Assembly: GCF_003937915.1 (NCBI RefSeq)
Contig: NZ_RHUM01000007.1
Span: 186,001-250,000, forward strand
Direction of reading: 5' to 3'
Length of the DNA: 64,000 bases
Source: Erwinia sp. 198
GTDB lineage: Bacteria; Pseudomonadota; Gammaproteobacteria; Enterobacterales; Enterobacteriaceae
Below the pieces are notes generated by a model. It worked only from the letters and a program-made list of their open reading frames with translations. It was not told where the DNA came from and ran no database searches. Below are positions 53,143 to 62,501 of the stretch, piece by piece (within the stretch, counting starts at the first letter, position 1; each line of letters starts with the position of its first letter). Both the position numbers and the translations under genes were made by a program.

Positions 53143-54147
53143 CTACGTGTGATAGCGTTCCGGCTCAAAGCTCATGCCGTAAACCGGCGTAACGTCCTCT
53201 TTTCTCTCCAGCCAGACGGCGTAGCCAAGCTGATGACTGCCGTCCAGCGTCGCCTGCGGCACCTCGCTGGCGGCCAGCACCAGCTGGACATCCCAGGCGT
53301 ATTCAAACCCCGTAAAATTGCGCACCCACTCCCGCAGTACCGGCAGATCCGATCCCCACGGGCTGAAGCGCATATAGTTATCCAGCGTTAAGGGGCCGAG
53401 CAGCAGCTTGAATTTGTGCTGCCTGTCCCGCACGGTATTGCCTAATATTGCGCCATCGCCCAGCAGCATGGCCGCATCGTTGCCCAGCACGGAGCAATCG
53501 GCGGGCTCCAGAAAAATCCACTGGGTCACAAACTCTTCCAGTCGGGCTTTTATCTGGAAGTAATATTCGATGGCGCCCGCCAGGCCTTCCGGATTGCGCG
53601 CCTCGCGGATCAAATGGGCAGAAGACGCCAGTCGGGCGTGGGTCGGCAGCGGTTTATCGTGCAGCTCGGCCAGATCCATGCCTGCCAGACTGGCAATATA
53701 GAAAGAGAACTGTTCCTCATTCGGTCTGTCCAGCGAGGCGGTATCCTGCGCGACAAGCCAGGCGCGATAAAACAGCGACAGGGCACGATGATGAAAAACA
53801 TCGAGAAAGTCGGTCAGCGTATTGTCCTGGGCCTCCGTCCTCGAGTAGGCCAGTTCGGAAAAATGCAGCGGCATCGCGCCCTGCGGTCCCCATATGCCGG
53901 GCCCGAAGAGTTTTATCCCGATGCGGCCATTCTCCAGACCGAGAGAAGCGATCTCGCGCGGCGCAAAAATCAAAGAGGCTTTTTGGCCTATGCGGAACGT
54001 CTCCTGGTCAGGCAGTACCGCTGTACCAGGCACCGGCAGCGTCGGCGTTTTAGCCGTGATTGCGCGCATGATACTGATAAAACCGGCTTCCCAGGGCCGC
54101 TCCTTATTAAACCAGGCGGCCAGCATGTCGACGGAGGAAGCGCGCAT
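53143..54147 (-). CDS. tssG: T6SS baseplate protein TssG
   Basis: 334 residues of the VasB/ImpH family, which pairs with TssF in the wedge of the phage-like baseplate. Recognised by ASLIFAPREIASL, KLFGPGIWGPQGAMPLHFSE, FHHRALSLFYRAW, LLGPLTLDNYMRF and FEYAWDVQLVL. The start overlaps the tssF stop by one base (TGATG), the usual tssF-tssG coupling. Confidence 0.95.
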   Translation of the reverse strand: MRASSVDMLAAWFNKERPWEAGFISIMRAITAKTPTLPVPGTAVLPDQETFRIGQKASLIFAPREIASLGLENGRIGIKLFGPGIWGPQGAMPLHFSELAYSRTEAQDNTLTDFLDVFHHRALSLFYRAWLVAQDTASLDRPNEEQFSFYIASLAGMDLAELHDKPLPTHARLASSAHLIREARNPEGLAGAIEYYFQIKARLEEFVTQWIFLEPADCSVLGNDAAMLLGDGAILGNTVRDRQHKFKLLLGPLTLDNYMRFSPWGSDLPVLREWVRNFTGFEYAWDVQLVLAASEVPQATLDGSHQLGYAVWLERKEDVTPVYGMSFEPERYHT

Positions 54148-56024
54148 CAGAACGAGCCTCGTTTACCGGGACGGGCCTGCCAGCTGGCGATGACGCCCCT
54201 TTGCATAGAGTGCAGCTCCGTTTCGGTAAACACGTTGATAGCGGCGTGGCGAGAAAGGTAATTTTCCATCACCAGACCGAACAGGTAAGGACTGACGCCG
54301 GAAAAGCCTTCTTCATCTACCGTCAGGACGCAGCGCACGCCTCTGCCGTAAATCAACAGGCCGTCACCGGGAAGACGCCGGGTCACCGGAAACGTTTTAC
54401 AGCCTATCAGGCTGTCTACCTGAGTATTGGACTCGCGATCGGCATTGTGTAAAAACAGGCGCAGCATATTGCGCAGCGATTCCCCGCCCGGCCCGTGCTC
54501 CAAATCGGAGAGCGGCAGATAGTTAAAGCTAAGCTGGCGGATCAAACGCCAGGCCGACTCCCCCAGCGCAAAAGGCTCACGTGGCGCGCTCGGCTGGCAG
54601 ACGAAGGCCACGCCCAGCACAGGAACCGCGTCGGACATGGTTAAATCAAAGCTGCCGTTTCTGGCAATCAGGCGTGGCAGATCGCGGTTGGTGACCATCG
54701 CTTCGACCGTAAGGTAGCGAATATGATCGGCATAAGGCGCCTCCTGCTGATCGACCAGCGAGACGAAGACCTCTGTTCCGGGATAAGGCGTGCGGGTGTC
54801 ATATTTTCTCTTGCTCTCGCTTTTTACTCTGGCTTCGCGATTGAGCGAAAAGTAACGGCCGAAATTGCCATAGTCGCAGTGACGCGTTTGATAAAGCGGT
54901 TGAAACACCACTTCCTCGCTGCTTTCCGCCTGCTGACCGCGCACCTTATGCACGGAAAAAACTTCGTAATCAAGAGGGCGACTGCGGTCGGGAACCACAT
55001 GGAAAGCGTTTAGCGCCCGGTTGACTTCGATCCTGTCCACCACTTTAGGAAACAGGTTAATTACCGGCGTACAGAACGGTAAAAACTTTGACGCGTTAAC
55101 ATGGCCAATCAGCTCCAGGGGAAGCCGATCCAGCAGCACTATCAGCTCGGCCTCGTTGCTGTGGTTGCGGGACAAACCGGCGGCCAGCTGAGTCAGCGTA
55201 AAAAAATAAAAGCGCTGACGACAGGCGAAATATTCATGGATCAGGTTATGTCCATGAAACATGTTCCAGGACAGCGGCAGCAGCGTCTGATCGGGATGCA
55301 GCCCTTCAAAAGTCAGCGGGCGCTGGGCGATGACCACGTCTTCCGCTTTGCTGCTGCCGGCCCGCACCAGCATAGCCACGTTGCTGGTATGCAAAAGTTC
55401 AAAAAGATGGGAAACAATGCGCTCATCGCCGTCGATATAGAGCGGCAGGCGATCGAAGCCGCTCAGCTGCGAAAATATCCGTTCCCCCTGCGCACGCAAT
55501 TTGATCCGCAGAGCGCCTTTCAGCCTGGCGTAAGGAATACGGTATTTTTCCAGATTGGGAATATCCGGCGGAACCGAAGTCAGGCGAGCCTCGACGATTT
55601 CTATTGGCCACAGCGTGACATCCTGACCGTTGCGAAACTCGCAGCGTGTATTTTCGCCAGGCAATATGCGGGTATAAAACGCACTGTTTTTAGGAACAAG
55701 ATAGCCGTGGCCCAGTTCTCCTTCCTTCAGGTCAGGCGCAAGTTGAACCACGCCGATGGAAGGCGTGGGCGAATTATAATTAGGGTAGACGATGTCCAGA
55801 AGCCGCTGCGTAAACTTTGGGAACTCCGCATCCAGTTTTAAATGCGTACGTGCGGATAAAAAGCAAAATGCTTCAATCAGTCTTTCAACATAAGGATCGG
55901 CCGTTTCGATGCCTCTCATCCCCAGACGTCCGGCAATTTTGGGATGTTTTTCAGCAAACTCACGCGCTGACTCTTTCATAAAAGTGAGTTCCTGATTGTA
56001 ATAATCGAGGAATTTATGATTCAC
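54147..56024 (-). CDS. tssF: T6SS baseplate protein TssF
   Basis: 625 residues of the VasA/ImpG family, core baseplate wedge. N-terminus NHKFLDYYNQELTFMKESAREFAEKHPKIAGRLGM is diagnostic when read in parts: YYNQEL, EFAEKHPKIA, PYVERLIEAFCFL. Later blocks NLFPKVVDRIEV, RPLDYEVFSV and GVSPYLFGLVMENYLSRHAAIN also match. First gene of the leftward operon, divergent from tssH across 439 bases. Confidence 0.96.
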   Translation of the reverse strand: MNHKFLDYYNQELTFMKESAREFAEKHPKIAGRLGMRGIETADPYVERLIEAFCFLSARTHLKLDAEFPKFTQRLLDIVYPNYNSPTPSIGVVQLAPDLKEGELGHGYLVPKNSAFYTRILPGENTRCEFRNGQDVTLWPIEIVEARLTSVPPDIPNLEKYRIPYARLKGALRIKLRAQGERIFSQLSGFDRLPLYIDGDERIVSHLFELLHTSNVAMLVRAGSSKAEDVVIAQRPLTFEGLHPDQTLLPLSWNMFHGHNLIHEYFACRQRFYFFTLTQLAAGLSRNHSNEAELIVLLDRLPLELIGHVNASKFLPFCTPVINLFPKVVDRIEVNRALNAFHVVPDRSRPLDYEVFSVHKVRGQQAESSEEVVFQPLYQTRHCDYGNFGRYFSLNREARVKSESKRKYDTRTPYPGTEVFVSLVDQQEAPYADHIRYLTVEAMVTNRDLPRLIARNGSFDLTMSDAVPVLGVAFVCQPSAPREPFALGESAWRLIRQLSFNYLPLSDLEHGPGGESLRNMLRLFLHNADRESNTQVDSLIGCKTFPVTRRLPGDGLLIYGRGVRCVLTVDEEGFSGVSPYLFGLVMENYLSRHAAINVFTETELHSMQRGVIASWQARPGKRGSF

Positions 56025-56463
56025 GATTGCTCCCGTTATCCTTGTTTTTAAACGTAGACTTTGTCTTTTATTAATATGGCCGTCTAAACAGGTTTTTTGA
56101 GTAAGCTGACTGTTATTCTTTTTTGAAAAGCAACAGGATGTTATTAGTTAATAAATGCGTTAAATACACGCGGCGGCTTTTATTTTTTTTCAGGCTTTAT
56201 AACATGTGGAAAAAACAGTCTCAAGAGCATTGTGAGGGAACGTCAGAAGTTTCAGCTGGCCATCAGGTTATTTTACGGGAAAAATCTTTTTAAATAAGGG
56301 TTTGTCATCGTGGCGGGCGTATTATTCAGGAATAGCGTTCGGGCGGTATTCTTAATTTATTTTTACGGCGTGGACAAGGGTATTATATTTTGTTTTCCTT
56401 CCCCGGAAGAATCTGGTTTGTGTGATTTTATGCCTGTGACAAATGTACCCGGAGGAATGATAC
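56025..56463. other. Divergent T6SS promoter region
   Basis: 439 bases between tssF and tssH, AT-rich. It should carry the promoters of both T6SS operons. I find no sigma-54 -24/-12 motif and no outstanding sigma-70 pair. A short frame at 56310-56495 overlaps the tssH start and is not credible. Confidence 0.4.
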
Positions 56464-59190
56464 GTGGCTATTACAAGGCAAAATTTATTCGGTAAGCTGG
56501 ATGAGACATTATTCAGAACGATTGAAAGTGCAACCACGCTTTGTAAGCTGCGCGGCAACCCCTATGTTGAACTGGTGCATTGGCTAAATCAGATCTGGCA
56601 GCAGGAGCAAAATGACCTGCGTCTGATAGCTCGCCATTTTGAGGTTGACGCACAGGCGCTGGAACAGGGCTTCGCTCAGGCGCTGGCCCGATTGCCCGCA
56701 GGCGCCAGCACTATCTCAGACTTTTCATACCATATTGAACTCGCTATCGAACGCGCCTGGATTTATGCCAGCCTGGAGTGTTTTGAAAGCCGTATTCGCA
56801 GCGGACATTTGCTGATCGCCATGTTGACCACCATGGAGCTACGGCGCGCCCTGTTTGCTATCTCTTCCGCTTTTGAACGGATCTCTCTGGAACATTTGAC
56901 CGCCGATTTCGGCTATATCACTCAGGCTTCGCCGGAAGTTAGCGAGGCGACGACGGAGGCTGGCGTAATGCCCGGCGAGATTAATGCGGCTATCGGCGGT
57001 CAGATAAAAAGCGGCGGGCTGGCGCAGTATGCCACCGATCTGACCGCGTTAGCGCGCGAAGGCAAAATCGATCCGGTCACGGGACGCGAGCATGAAATCA
57101 GCACCATGACCGATATCCTGCTGCGTCGCCGTCAGAACAACCCTCTGCTGACCGGTGAAGCTGGCGTCGGGAAAACGGCCGTCGTGGAGGGGCTGGCGCA
57201 AGCCATCGTAGCGGGTAATGTGCCGCCAGCGCTGGCAAAAGTCAGGCTGCTGGCGCTGGATGTCGTCGCGCTGGCCGCTGGCGCCAGCATGAAAGGCGAG
57301 TTTGAGGCGCGGCTGAAAGCCGTGCTGGATGAGGCTATCGCTTCGCCCCAGCCCGTTATCCTGTTTATCGATGAAGTGCATACGCTGATCGGCGCCGGGG
57401 GCAATGCCGGGACGGGCGATGCGGCTAACTTGTTGAAGCCTGCGCTGGCGCGGGGCCAGCTGCGCACTATTGGTGCCACGACCTGGAGCGAATTTAAACG
57501 GCATATTGAGAAGGATCCGGCGCTGACAAGGCGTTTTCAGGTGCTGCAAATTGCGGAGCCGGACGAGGAAGCCGCCGTCGCTATGCTGCGGGGGCTGCTG
57601 CCGGTGCTGGAAAAGCATCACGGCGTCTGGATTATGGAGGAAGCCTTACAGGCCGCCGTGCGGCTGTCGCACCGTTATATTCCGGCCCGGCAGCTGCCAG
57701 ATAAGGCGATAGGTCTTCTTGATACGGCCTGCGCGCGGGTGGCCGTCGCGCAACATGCGGCGCCGGTCATGCTGCAACGTCTCCACTGTCGGACGGACGC
57801 CGCCCGCGCGGAGCTGAGCCTGGTTGAAAAGGCCAGCCGATTTGGCAAAGTGCAGCACCACAGCGGCGAACGCCTGAGACAGGAGATCGCCGAGCAGACC
57901 GAGGCTTCTCTTCAGCTGGAGCAGCGCTGGACGCAGGAAAAAGAGCTGGTTGCCGCCATCGTCGCGGTACGTGAAAAACTACAGGACGAGGCCTCTACGG
58001 CTGAGGAAGAGATAGCGCCGCTGCAAAATGAGCTGGCGGAGCTGGAGGCGCGTCTGCAGGCTGCCCGGAACGAGCAGCCGCTGGTGCAGGCGGAGGTCAA
58101 TGCGGATGTTATCGGCGCGATAGTGGCCGACTGGACGGGGATCCCCGTCGGCCAGATGTTAAAAGACGATCTTCGTGCCGTACTGGAACTGCCGCAGCGG
58201 CTGGCCGGGCGCGTGATAGGTCAGGACTATGCGCTGCGTCAGGTCAGCGAAAGCATCCAGACGGCTCGCGCGGGGCTGGCGGATCCGCGTAAGCCGGTCG
58301 GCGTCTTTATGCTGGTTGGCCCATCCGGCGTGGGGAAAACGGAAACCGCGCTGGCTATCGCCGAGCAGCTTTACGGCGGCGAGCAGAATCTCATCACCGT
58401 CAATATGAGCGAGTATCAGGAAGCCCATACCGTTTCCTCGCTGAAGGGATCGCCACCGGGCTACGTGGGCTATGGCGAAGGCGGCGTGCTGACGGAGGCG
58501 GTACGCCGCAAACCCTACAGCGTAGTGCTGTTGGATGAGATTGAGAAAGCGCATCCCGACGTACATGAACTGTTTTTTCAGGTCTTCGACAAGGGCAGTA
58601 TGGAAGATGGCGAAGGGCGGCAAATCGACTTTAAAAATACGGTGCTGCTGCTGACCAGCAACGTCGGCAGCGAAACGATCGCCAGCCTGTTTGCCGATGC
58701 AGAGACGGCGCCCGATGCCGAAAGCGTCAGAAAAATGGTGCAGCCTGAGCTGCTGAAAGTCTTTCCGGCGGCCTTTTTAGGGCGCCTGGCGGTGGTGCCT
58801 TATCTGCCGCTTCAGGAAGCGTCGCTACAAGGTATTGTCCGGCAACAGCTCGACAGACTGGCTTTGCGTTTACGCGAGCAGCATAGCGCTTCGCTGCATT
58901 ATGGCGACGATTTGACGACGCATATTATCGGGCAGTGTCCCGTTGCTGAAACGGGCGCACGAATGTTGATCCGATTTATCGAGCAAAATATCGCGCCGGA
59001 AATAGCGCGCCAGATATTAAACAGCCAGGCACCGCTAAGCGAACAATGTCTCTACATAACCGCAGAGGATAATATCGTTATCCGTTTTCAGCCGAAAGGA
59101 GAAGAAGAAAACGCGATAGATAAAACAGGAGAGAAGCGAGAAGATCCGGCAAAACAAGACGGATTTTTAACGGGTAATAGCGCTGCATGA
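56464..59190 (+). CDS. tssH: T6SS disassembly ATPase TssH (ClpV)
   Basis: AAA+ unfoldase that recycles the contracted TssB-TssC sheath. 908 residues: N-terminal ClpN-like domain, first AAA module with Walker A GEAGVGKT (231-238) and Walker B DE at 303-304, a coiled middle domain (about 430-545), second AAA module with GPSGVGKT (619-626) and LLDEIE (D691-E692), and a ClpB-D2-type end. The tail past residue 880 is a charged low-complexity extension. Start is GTG with GGAGGA seven bases upstream. First gene of the rightward operon. Confidence 0.96.
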   Translation: MAITRQNLFGKLDETLFRTIESATTLCKLRGNPYVELVHWLNQIWQQEQNDLRLIARHFEVDAQALEQGFAQALARLPAGASTISDFSYHIELAIERAWIYASLECFESRIRSGHLLIAMLTTMELRRALFAISSAFERISLEHLTADFGYITQASPEVSEATTEAGVMPGEINAAIGGQIKSGGLAQYATDLTALAREGKIDPVTGREHEISTMTDILLRRRQNNPLLTGEAGVGKTAVVEGLAQAIVAGNVPPALAKVRLLALDVVALAAGASMKGEFEARLKAVLDEAIASPQPVILFIDEVHTLIGAGGNAGTGDAANLLKPALARGQLRTIGATTWSEFKRHIEKDPALTRRFQVLQIAEPDEEAAVAMLRGLLPVLEKHHGVWIMEEALQAAVRLSHRYIPARQLPDKAIGLLDTACARVAVAQHAAPVMLQRLHCRTDAARAELSLVEKASRFGKVQHHSGERLRQEIAEQTEASLQLEQRWTQEKELVAAIVAVREKLQDEASTAEEEIAPLQNELAELEARLQAARNEQPLVQAEVNADVIGAIVADWTGIPVGQMLKDDLRAVLELPQRLAGRVIGQDYALRQVSESIQTARAGLADPRKPVGVFMLVGPSGVGKTETALAIAEQLYGGEQNLITVNMSEYQEAHTVSSLKGSPPGYVGYGEGGVLTEAVRRKPYSVVLLDEIEKAHPDVHELFFQVFDKGSMEDGEGRQIDFKNTVLLLTSNVGSETIASLFADAETAPDAESVRKMVQPELLKVFPAAFLGRLAVVPYLPLQEASLQGIVRQQLDRLALRLREQHSASLHYGDDLTTHIIGQCPVAETGARMLIRFIEQNIAPEIARQILNSQAPLSEQCLYITAEDNIVIRFQPKGEEENAIDKTGEKREDPAKQDGFLTGNSAA

Positions 59191-59249
59191 CAGTCCGCTA
59201 TTAATGTGAATAAAGGCTATTTTTAATACAGCACGATGAAAGGGATATC

Positions 59250-59783
59250 ATGATTTCAAGAAATGGCAGTGCTCAAAAATTTATCGCCAGAAACAGGGCG
59301 CCGCGCGTACAAATTGAATATGACGTGGAGATCTATGGCAGCGAGAAAAAAATAGAATTGCCCTTTGTTATGGGCGTATTAGCCGATCTGTCCGGGAAGG
59401 CGATTGAGCCTTTGCCGCCGGTTGCCGATCGCAAATTTCTCAGCATTGATATTGATAATTTCGACGAGCGGATGAAAGCCATGAAACCGCGCGTGGCTTT
59501 TGCCGTGCCTAATACCCTGACCGGGGAAGGGCAGCTGATGATCGATATGACGTTTGAAAGCATTCATGACTTTTCACCGGACGAAATAGCCAAAAAAGTG
59601 GATTCGCTTTCTCAGCTGCTGGATGCCCGCACCCAGCTGGCCAATCTGCAAACCTATATGGACGGCAAAGCCGGCGCGGAAAGTCTGGTGATGAAAGTGC
59701 TACAGGATAAATCGCTGCTAACCGCGCTGGCTTCTGCACCGAAACCAGTGAAAACAGACGGCAGCCCATTAGGGAACGAATAA
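59250..59783 (+). CDS. tssB: T6SS sheath protein TssB
   Basis: 177-residue small sheath subunit (VipA family) that interlocks with TssC. Diagnostic stretches: RAPRVQIEYDVEIYGSEKK, LPFVMGVLADLSG, FLSIDIDNFDERMKAMKPR and FSPDEIAKKVDSLSQLLDAR. GAAAGGGA precedes the ATG. Seventeen bases separate it from tssC. Confidence 0.97.
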   Translation: MISRNGSAQKFIARNRAPRVQIEYDVEIYGSEKKIELPFVMGVLADLSGKAIEPLPPVADRKFLSIDIDNFDERMKAMKPRVAFAVPNTLTGEGQLMIDMTFESIHDFSPDEIAKKVDSLSQLLDARTQLANLQTYMDGKAGAESLVMKVLQDKSLLTALASAPKPVKTDGSPLGNE

Positions 59784-59800
59784 GGCGAGAGAGGGATATC

Positions 59801-61294
59801 ATGTCGATGCAAGCTGAGAAAAAGAACCAGGCGACCTACGCGGGCCACAGCGATTTTAATACGCTGTTAAGCAAGGAGTTCAAACCGAAATCGGAACAGG
59901 CGAAAACCGCCGTAGAGAGCGCGGTTAAAACGCTGGCCGAGCAGGCGCTGAGCAGCTCGGTCACCATGGCCGACGACGCCTATAAAAACATTGCCGCTTT
60001 TATTGCGGAGATCGATCGCAAGCTGTCCGAACAGATCAATTTGATCCTGCATCATCCACAGTTTCAGTCTCTGGAAAGCGCCTGGCGCGGGCTGCATTAT
60101 TTAGTCTATAACACCGAAACCGACGAAAAGCTGAAGCTGCGTTTTATGGATATTTCCAAAGATGAGCTGAGGCGCAATATGCGGCGCTTTAAAGGGATCG
60201 CCTGGGATCAAAGCCCGCTCTTTAAGCAGGTATACGAAGAGGAATATGGCCAGCTGGGGGGTGAACCTTACGGCTGTCTGGTCGCCGATTACTATTTCGA
60301 TCACACTGCGCCAGACGTGGATCTGCTGGCCTCCATTGGCAAAATCGCCGCGTCCGCGCACGTGCCGTTTATTACCGGTGCGGCACCCTCCGTGCTGCAA
60401 ATGGATTCCTGGCAGGAGCTGGCTAATCCTCGCGATCTGACCAAGATCTTTACGCAGAATCTGGAATATGCGGCGTGGAACTCGCTGCGTCAGTCAGAAG
60501 ACTCACGCTATATCGGCCTGGCAATGCCGCGTTTTCTGTCGCGTTTGCCTTATGGCATTCATACCAATCCCGTCGACGACTTCAATTTTGAAGAAACTAC
60601 CGACGGCGCCGATCACAGCAAGTACGCCTGGTCCAACGCGGCCTATGCGATGGCGGTCAATATCAACCGCTCGTTCAAACACTACGGCTGGTGCACGCTG
60701 ATCCGAGGCGTGGAAAGCGGCGGCGTGGTCGAAGGACTGCCGTGCCATACCTTCCCGACCGACGATGGCGGCATTGATATGAAATGCCCAACGGAGATCG
60801 CTATCTCTGACCGTCGCGAAGCGGAACTGGCTAAAAACGGCTTTATCCCGCTTATTCACCGTAAAAACACCGATTATGCCGCCTTTATCGGCGCGCAGTC
60901 GTTACAAAAACCGGCGGAATATTACGATCCGGACGCCACGGCGAACGCCAACCTTTCCGCGCGGCTGCCTTACATGTTTGCCTGTTCTCGCTTTGCCCAC
61001 TATCTGAAGTGCATCGTGCGCGACAAAATCGGCACTTTTAAAGAACGCGATGAAATGCAGAAGTGGCTGAACGACTGGATAATGAATTATGTCGACGGCG
61101 ACCCGGTTAATTCCACTTTTGAAACCAAAGCGCGTCGTCCGCTGGCCGCCGCGGAAGTGGTGGTTGAGGATGTGGAAGGCAATCCAGGATATTACCAGGC
61201 AAAATTTTTCCTGCGTCCGCATTTTCAGCTGGAGGGCCTGACCGTTTCGCTGCGTATGGTCGCGAAATTACCGTCGTTGAAAGGCGCAGCATAA
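59801..61294 (+). CDS. tssC: T6SS sheath protein TssC
   Basis: 497-residue large sheath subunit (VipB family). Recognised by LILHHPQFQSLESAWRGLHY, LGGEPYGCLVADYYFDH, FLSRLPYGIHTNPVDDF, KFFLRPHFQLEGLTVSLRMV and similar blocks. The ATG has GAGAGGGA about nine bases upstream. With TssB it forms the contractile tail. Confidence 0.97.
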   Translation: MSMQAEKKNQATYAGHSDFNTLLSKEFKPKSEQAKTAVESAVKTLAEQALSSSVTMADDAYKNIAAFIAEIDRKLSEQINLILHHPQFQSLESAWRGLHYLVYNTETDEKLKLRFMDISKDELRRNMRRFKGIAWDQSPLFKQVYEEEYGQLGGEPYGCLVADYYFDHTAPDVDLLASIGKIAASAHVPFITGAAPSVLQMDSWQELANPRDLTKIFTQNLEYAAWNSLRQSEDSRYIGLAMPRFLSRLPYGIHTNPVDDFNFEETTDGADHSKYAWSNAAYAMAVNINRSFKHYGWCTLIRGVESGGVVEGLPCHTFPTDDGGIDMKCPTEIAISDRREAELAKNGFIPLIHRKNTDYAAFIGAQSLQKPAEYYDPDATANANLSARLPYMFACSRFAHYLKCIVRDKIGTFKERDEMQKWLNDWIMNYVDGDPVNSTFETKARRPLAAAEVVVEDVEGNPGYYQAKFFLRPHFQLEGLTVSLRMVAKLPSLKGAA

Positions 61295-61405
61295 CGATCG
61301 CAGATTTTAATATTGTTAACAGCAGCATTGTTTGCGGGGCTGCTTTAACTACATACGCTGCGCGCATGCGTAGCAATTTTAATAGTGCTGAATAAGGGAA
61401 TTATC

Positions 61406-61891
61406 ATGGCACAAGATATGTTTATTAAGATCGACGGCATTGAAGGTGAATCGCTGGATGCCGCACATACCAATGAAATTGAGGTTCTGGAATGGCATTG
61501 GGATGTTTCACAGCATTCCAATATGCACAGCGGGTCCGGCGGCGGCTCAGGCAAGGCAAGCGTGGCCGATTTCTGCTTTACCCATTACACCGATAAGGCC
61601 AGCCCTAATTTATTAAGCCACTGTCTGACGGGCAAGCATATTAAAAATATTGTCTTCGTGGTGCGTAAAGCGGGCGGCAATCCGCTGGAATATTTAACCA
61701 TTAACTTTACCGACACCATTATTACCCGTGTCGATATGTCGGGATCTTCAGAGGATGAAACCCGTCCTCGTGAACTGGTTAAATTCTCCTTCACTAAAGT
61801 GACGCAGGATTACGTCATGCAGAACGCTGAAGGCAGCAAATCTGGCGTTATCTCCGCCAGCTATGACGTCAAAGCCAACCTGAGCAGCTAA
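61406..61891 (+). CDS. hcp: T6SS tail-tube protein Hcp (TssD)
   Basis: 161 residues from the ATG at 61406 (AQDMFIKIDGIEGESLDAAH), with AAGGGA upstream; a seven-residue extension from 61385 is not homologous. Further family blocks: VADFCFTHYTDKASPNLLSHC, VFVVRKAGGNPLEYLTINF and FTKVTQDYVMQN. It forms the hexameric inner tube and is the secreted hallmark of the system. A hairpin with a short T-run follows and should leave hcp more abundant than downstream transcripts. Confidence 0.96.
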   Translation: MAQDMFIKIDGIEGESLDAAHTNEIEVLEWHWDVSQHSNMHSGSGGGSGKASVADFCFTHYTDKASPNLLSHCLTGKHIKNIVFVVRKAGGNPLEYLTINFTDTIITRVDMSGSSEDETRPRELVKFSFTKVTQDYVMQNAEGSKSGVISASYDVKANLSS

Positions 61892-61906
61892 TACGTTAAA
61901 CGATAT

Positions 61907-61938
61907 AAAAGCTTGTCGCCCCTGGGTGGCAAGCTTTT
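61907..61938 (+). terminator. Hairpin/attenuator between hcp and tssJ
   Basis: AAAAGCTTG (61907-61915) and CAAGCTTTT (61930-61938) with further pairing inside the 14-base loop, ending in TTTT. Likely a partial terminator giving high hcp relative to tssJ-tssK. Confidence 0.65.
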
Positions 61939-61973
61939 CAGCCTGGCTTCGGGATTTTAAGGTGATATTTAAC

Positions 61974-62498
61974 ATGCTGTTAATAAACATAGCCCGATTC
62001 ATCAGTCGTTTGCTTATTATTCTGGCGTTTTTAACGTCAGCGGGCTGCCGTTCTCCTTTCAGCGACTCTCCCAAACCGGAGTTAACTATCAGGCTGGAAG
62101 CGTCAAAAGAGATTAATCCCAATGAAAAGGGAGAGCCTGCGCCGCTGGATATTACTTTTTATCTTTTAAAATCATTAGATAACTTTGAAAACAGCGATTT
62201 CTTTACTCTTACCGATGGTGCGGACCCGGCCCTACAGGCGGAGGCGAAAAAAGTCTATGAGGGCATATTACAGCCTGGCGAAAACAGAATAATCAGCCTG
62301 ACGCCGGAAAAAGATACCGTTGCATTAGGCATAGTCGCCGCCTATCGGGATATTGACCGTGCGGGATGGAGTGAAACTTGGGAGCTTTATAAAAAAAATA
62401 AGAAACGATCCTGGTGGCGAAAAGTGTTGCCCGGAGAAGCGGTCGTTCTGACGGTACATTTTGATGCCTTAGCCATCGCGCTTGATAAAAGGGAATAG
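61974..62498 (+). CDS. tssJ: T6SS outer-membrane lipoprotein TssJ
   Basis: 174 residues from the ATG at 61974, with AAGGTG nine bases upstream, giving a lipoprotein signal with lipobox SAGC and acyl Cys25. The transthyretin-like mature domain shows PELTIRLEAS, GEPAPLDITFYLLKS and DTVALGIVAAYRDIDRAGW. TssJ tethers TssM to the outer membrane. A longer frame from 61926 would bury the signal peptide. Three bases separate it from tssK. Confidence 0.93.
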   Translation: MLLINIARFISRLLIILAFLTSAGCRSPFSDSPKPELTIRLEASKEINPNEKGEPAPLDITFYLLKSLDNFENSDFFTLTDGADPALQAEAKKVYEGILQPGENRIISLTPEKDTVALGIVAAYRDIDRAGWSETWELYKKNKKRSWWRKVLPGEAVVLTVHFDALAIALDKRE

Positions 62499-62501
62499 CC
62501 A

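Noticed and set aside
56025-56463. Sigma-54 promoter for the T6SS operons
   Set aside because: No GG-N10-GC type -24/-12 element of adequate quality was seen.
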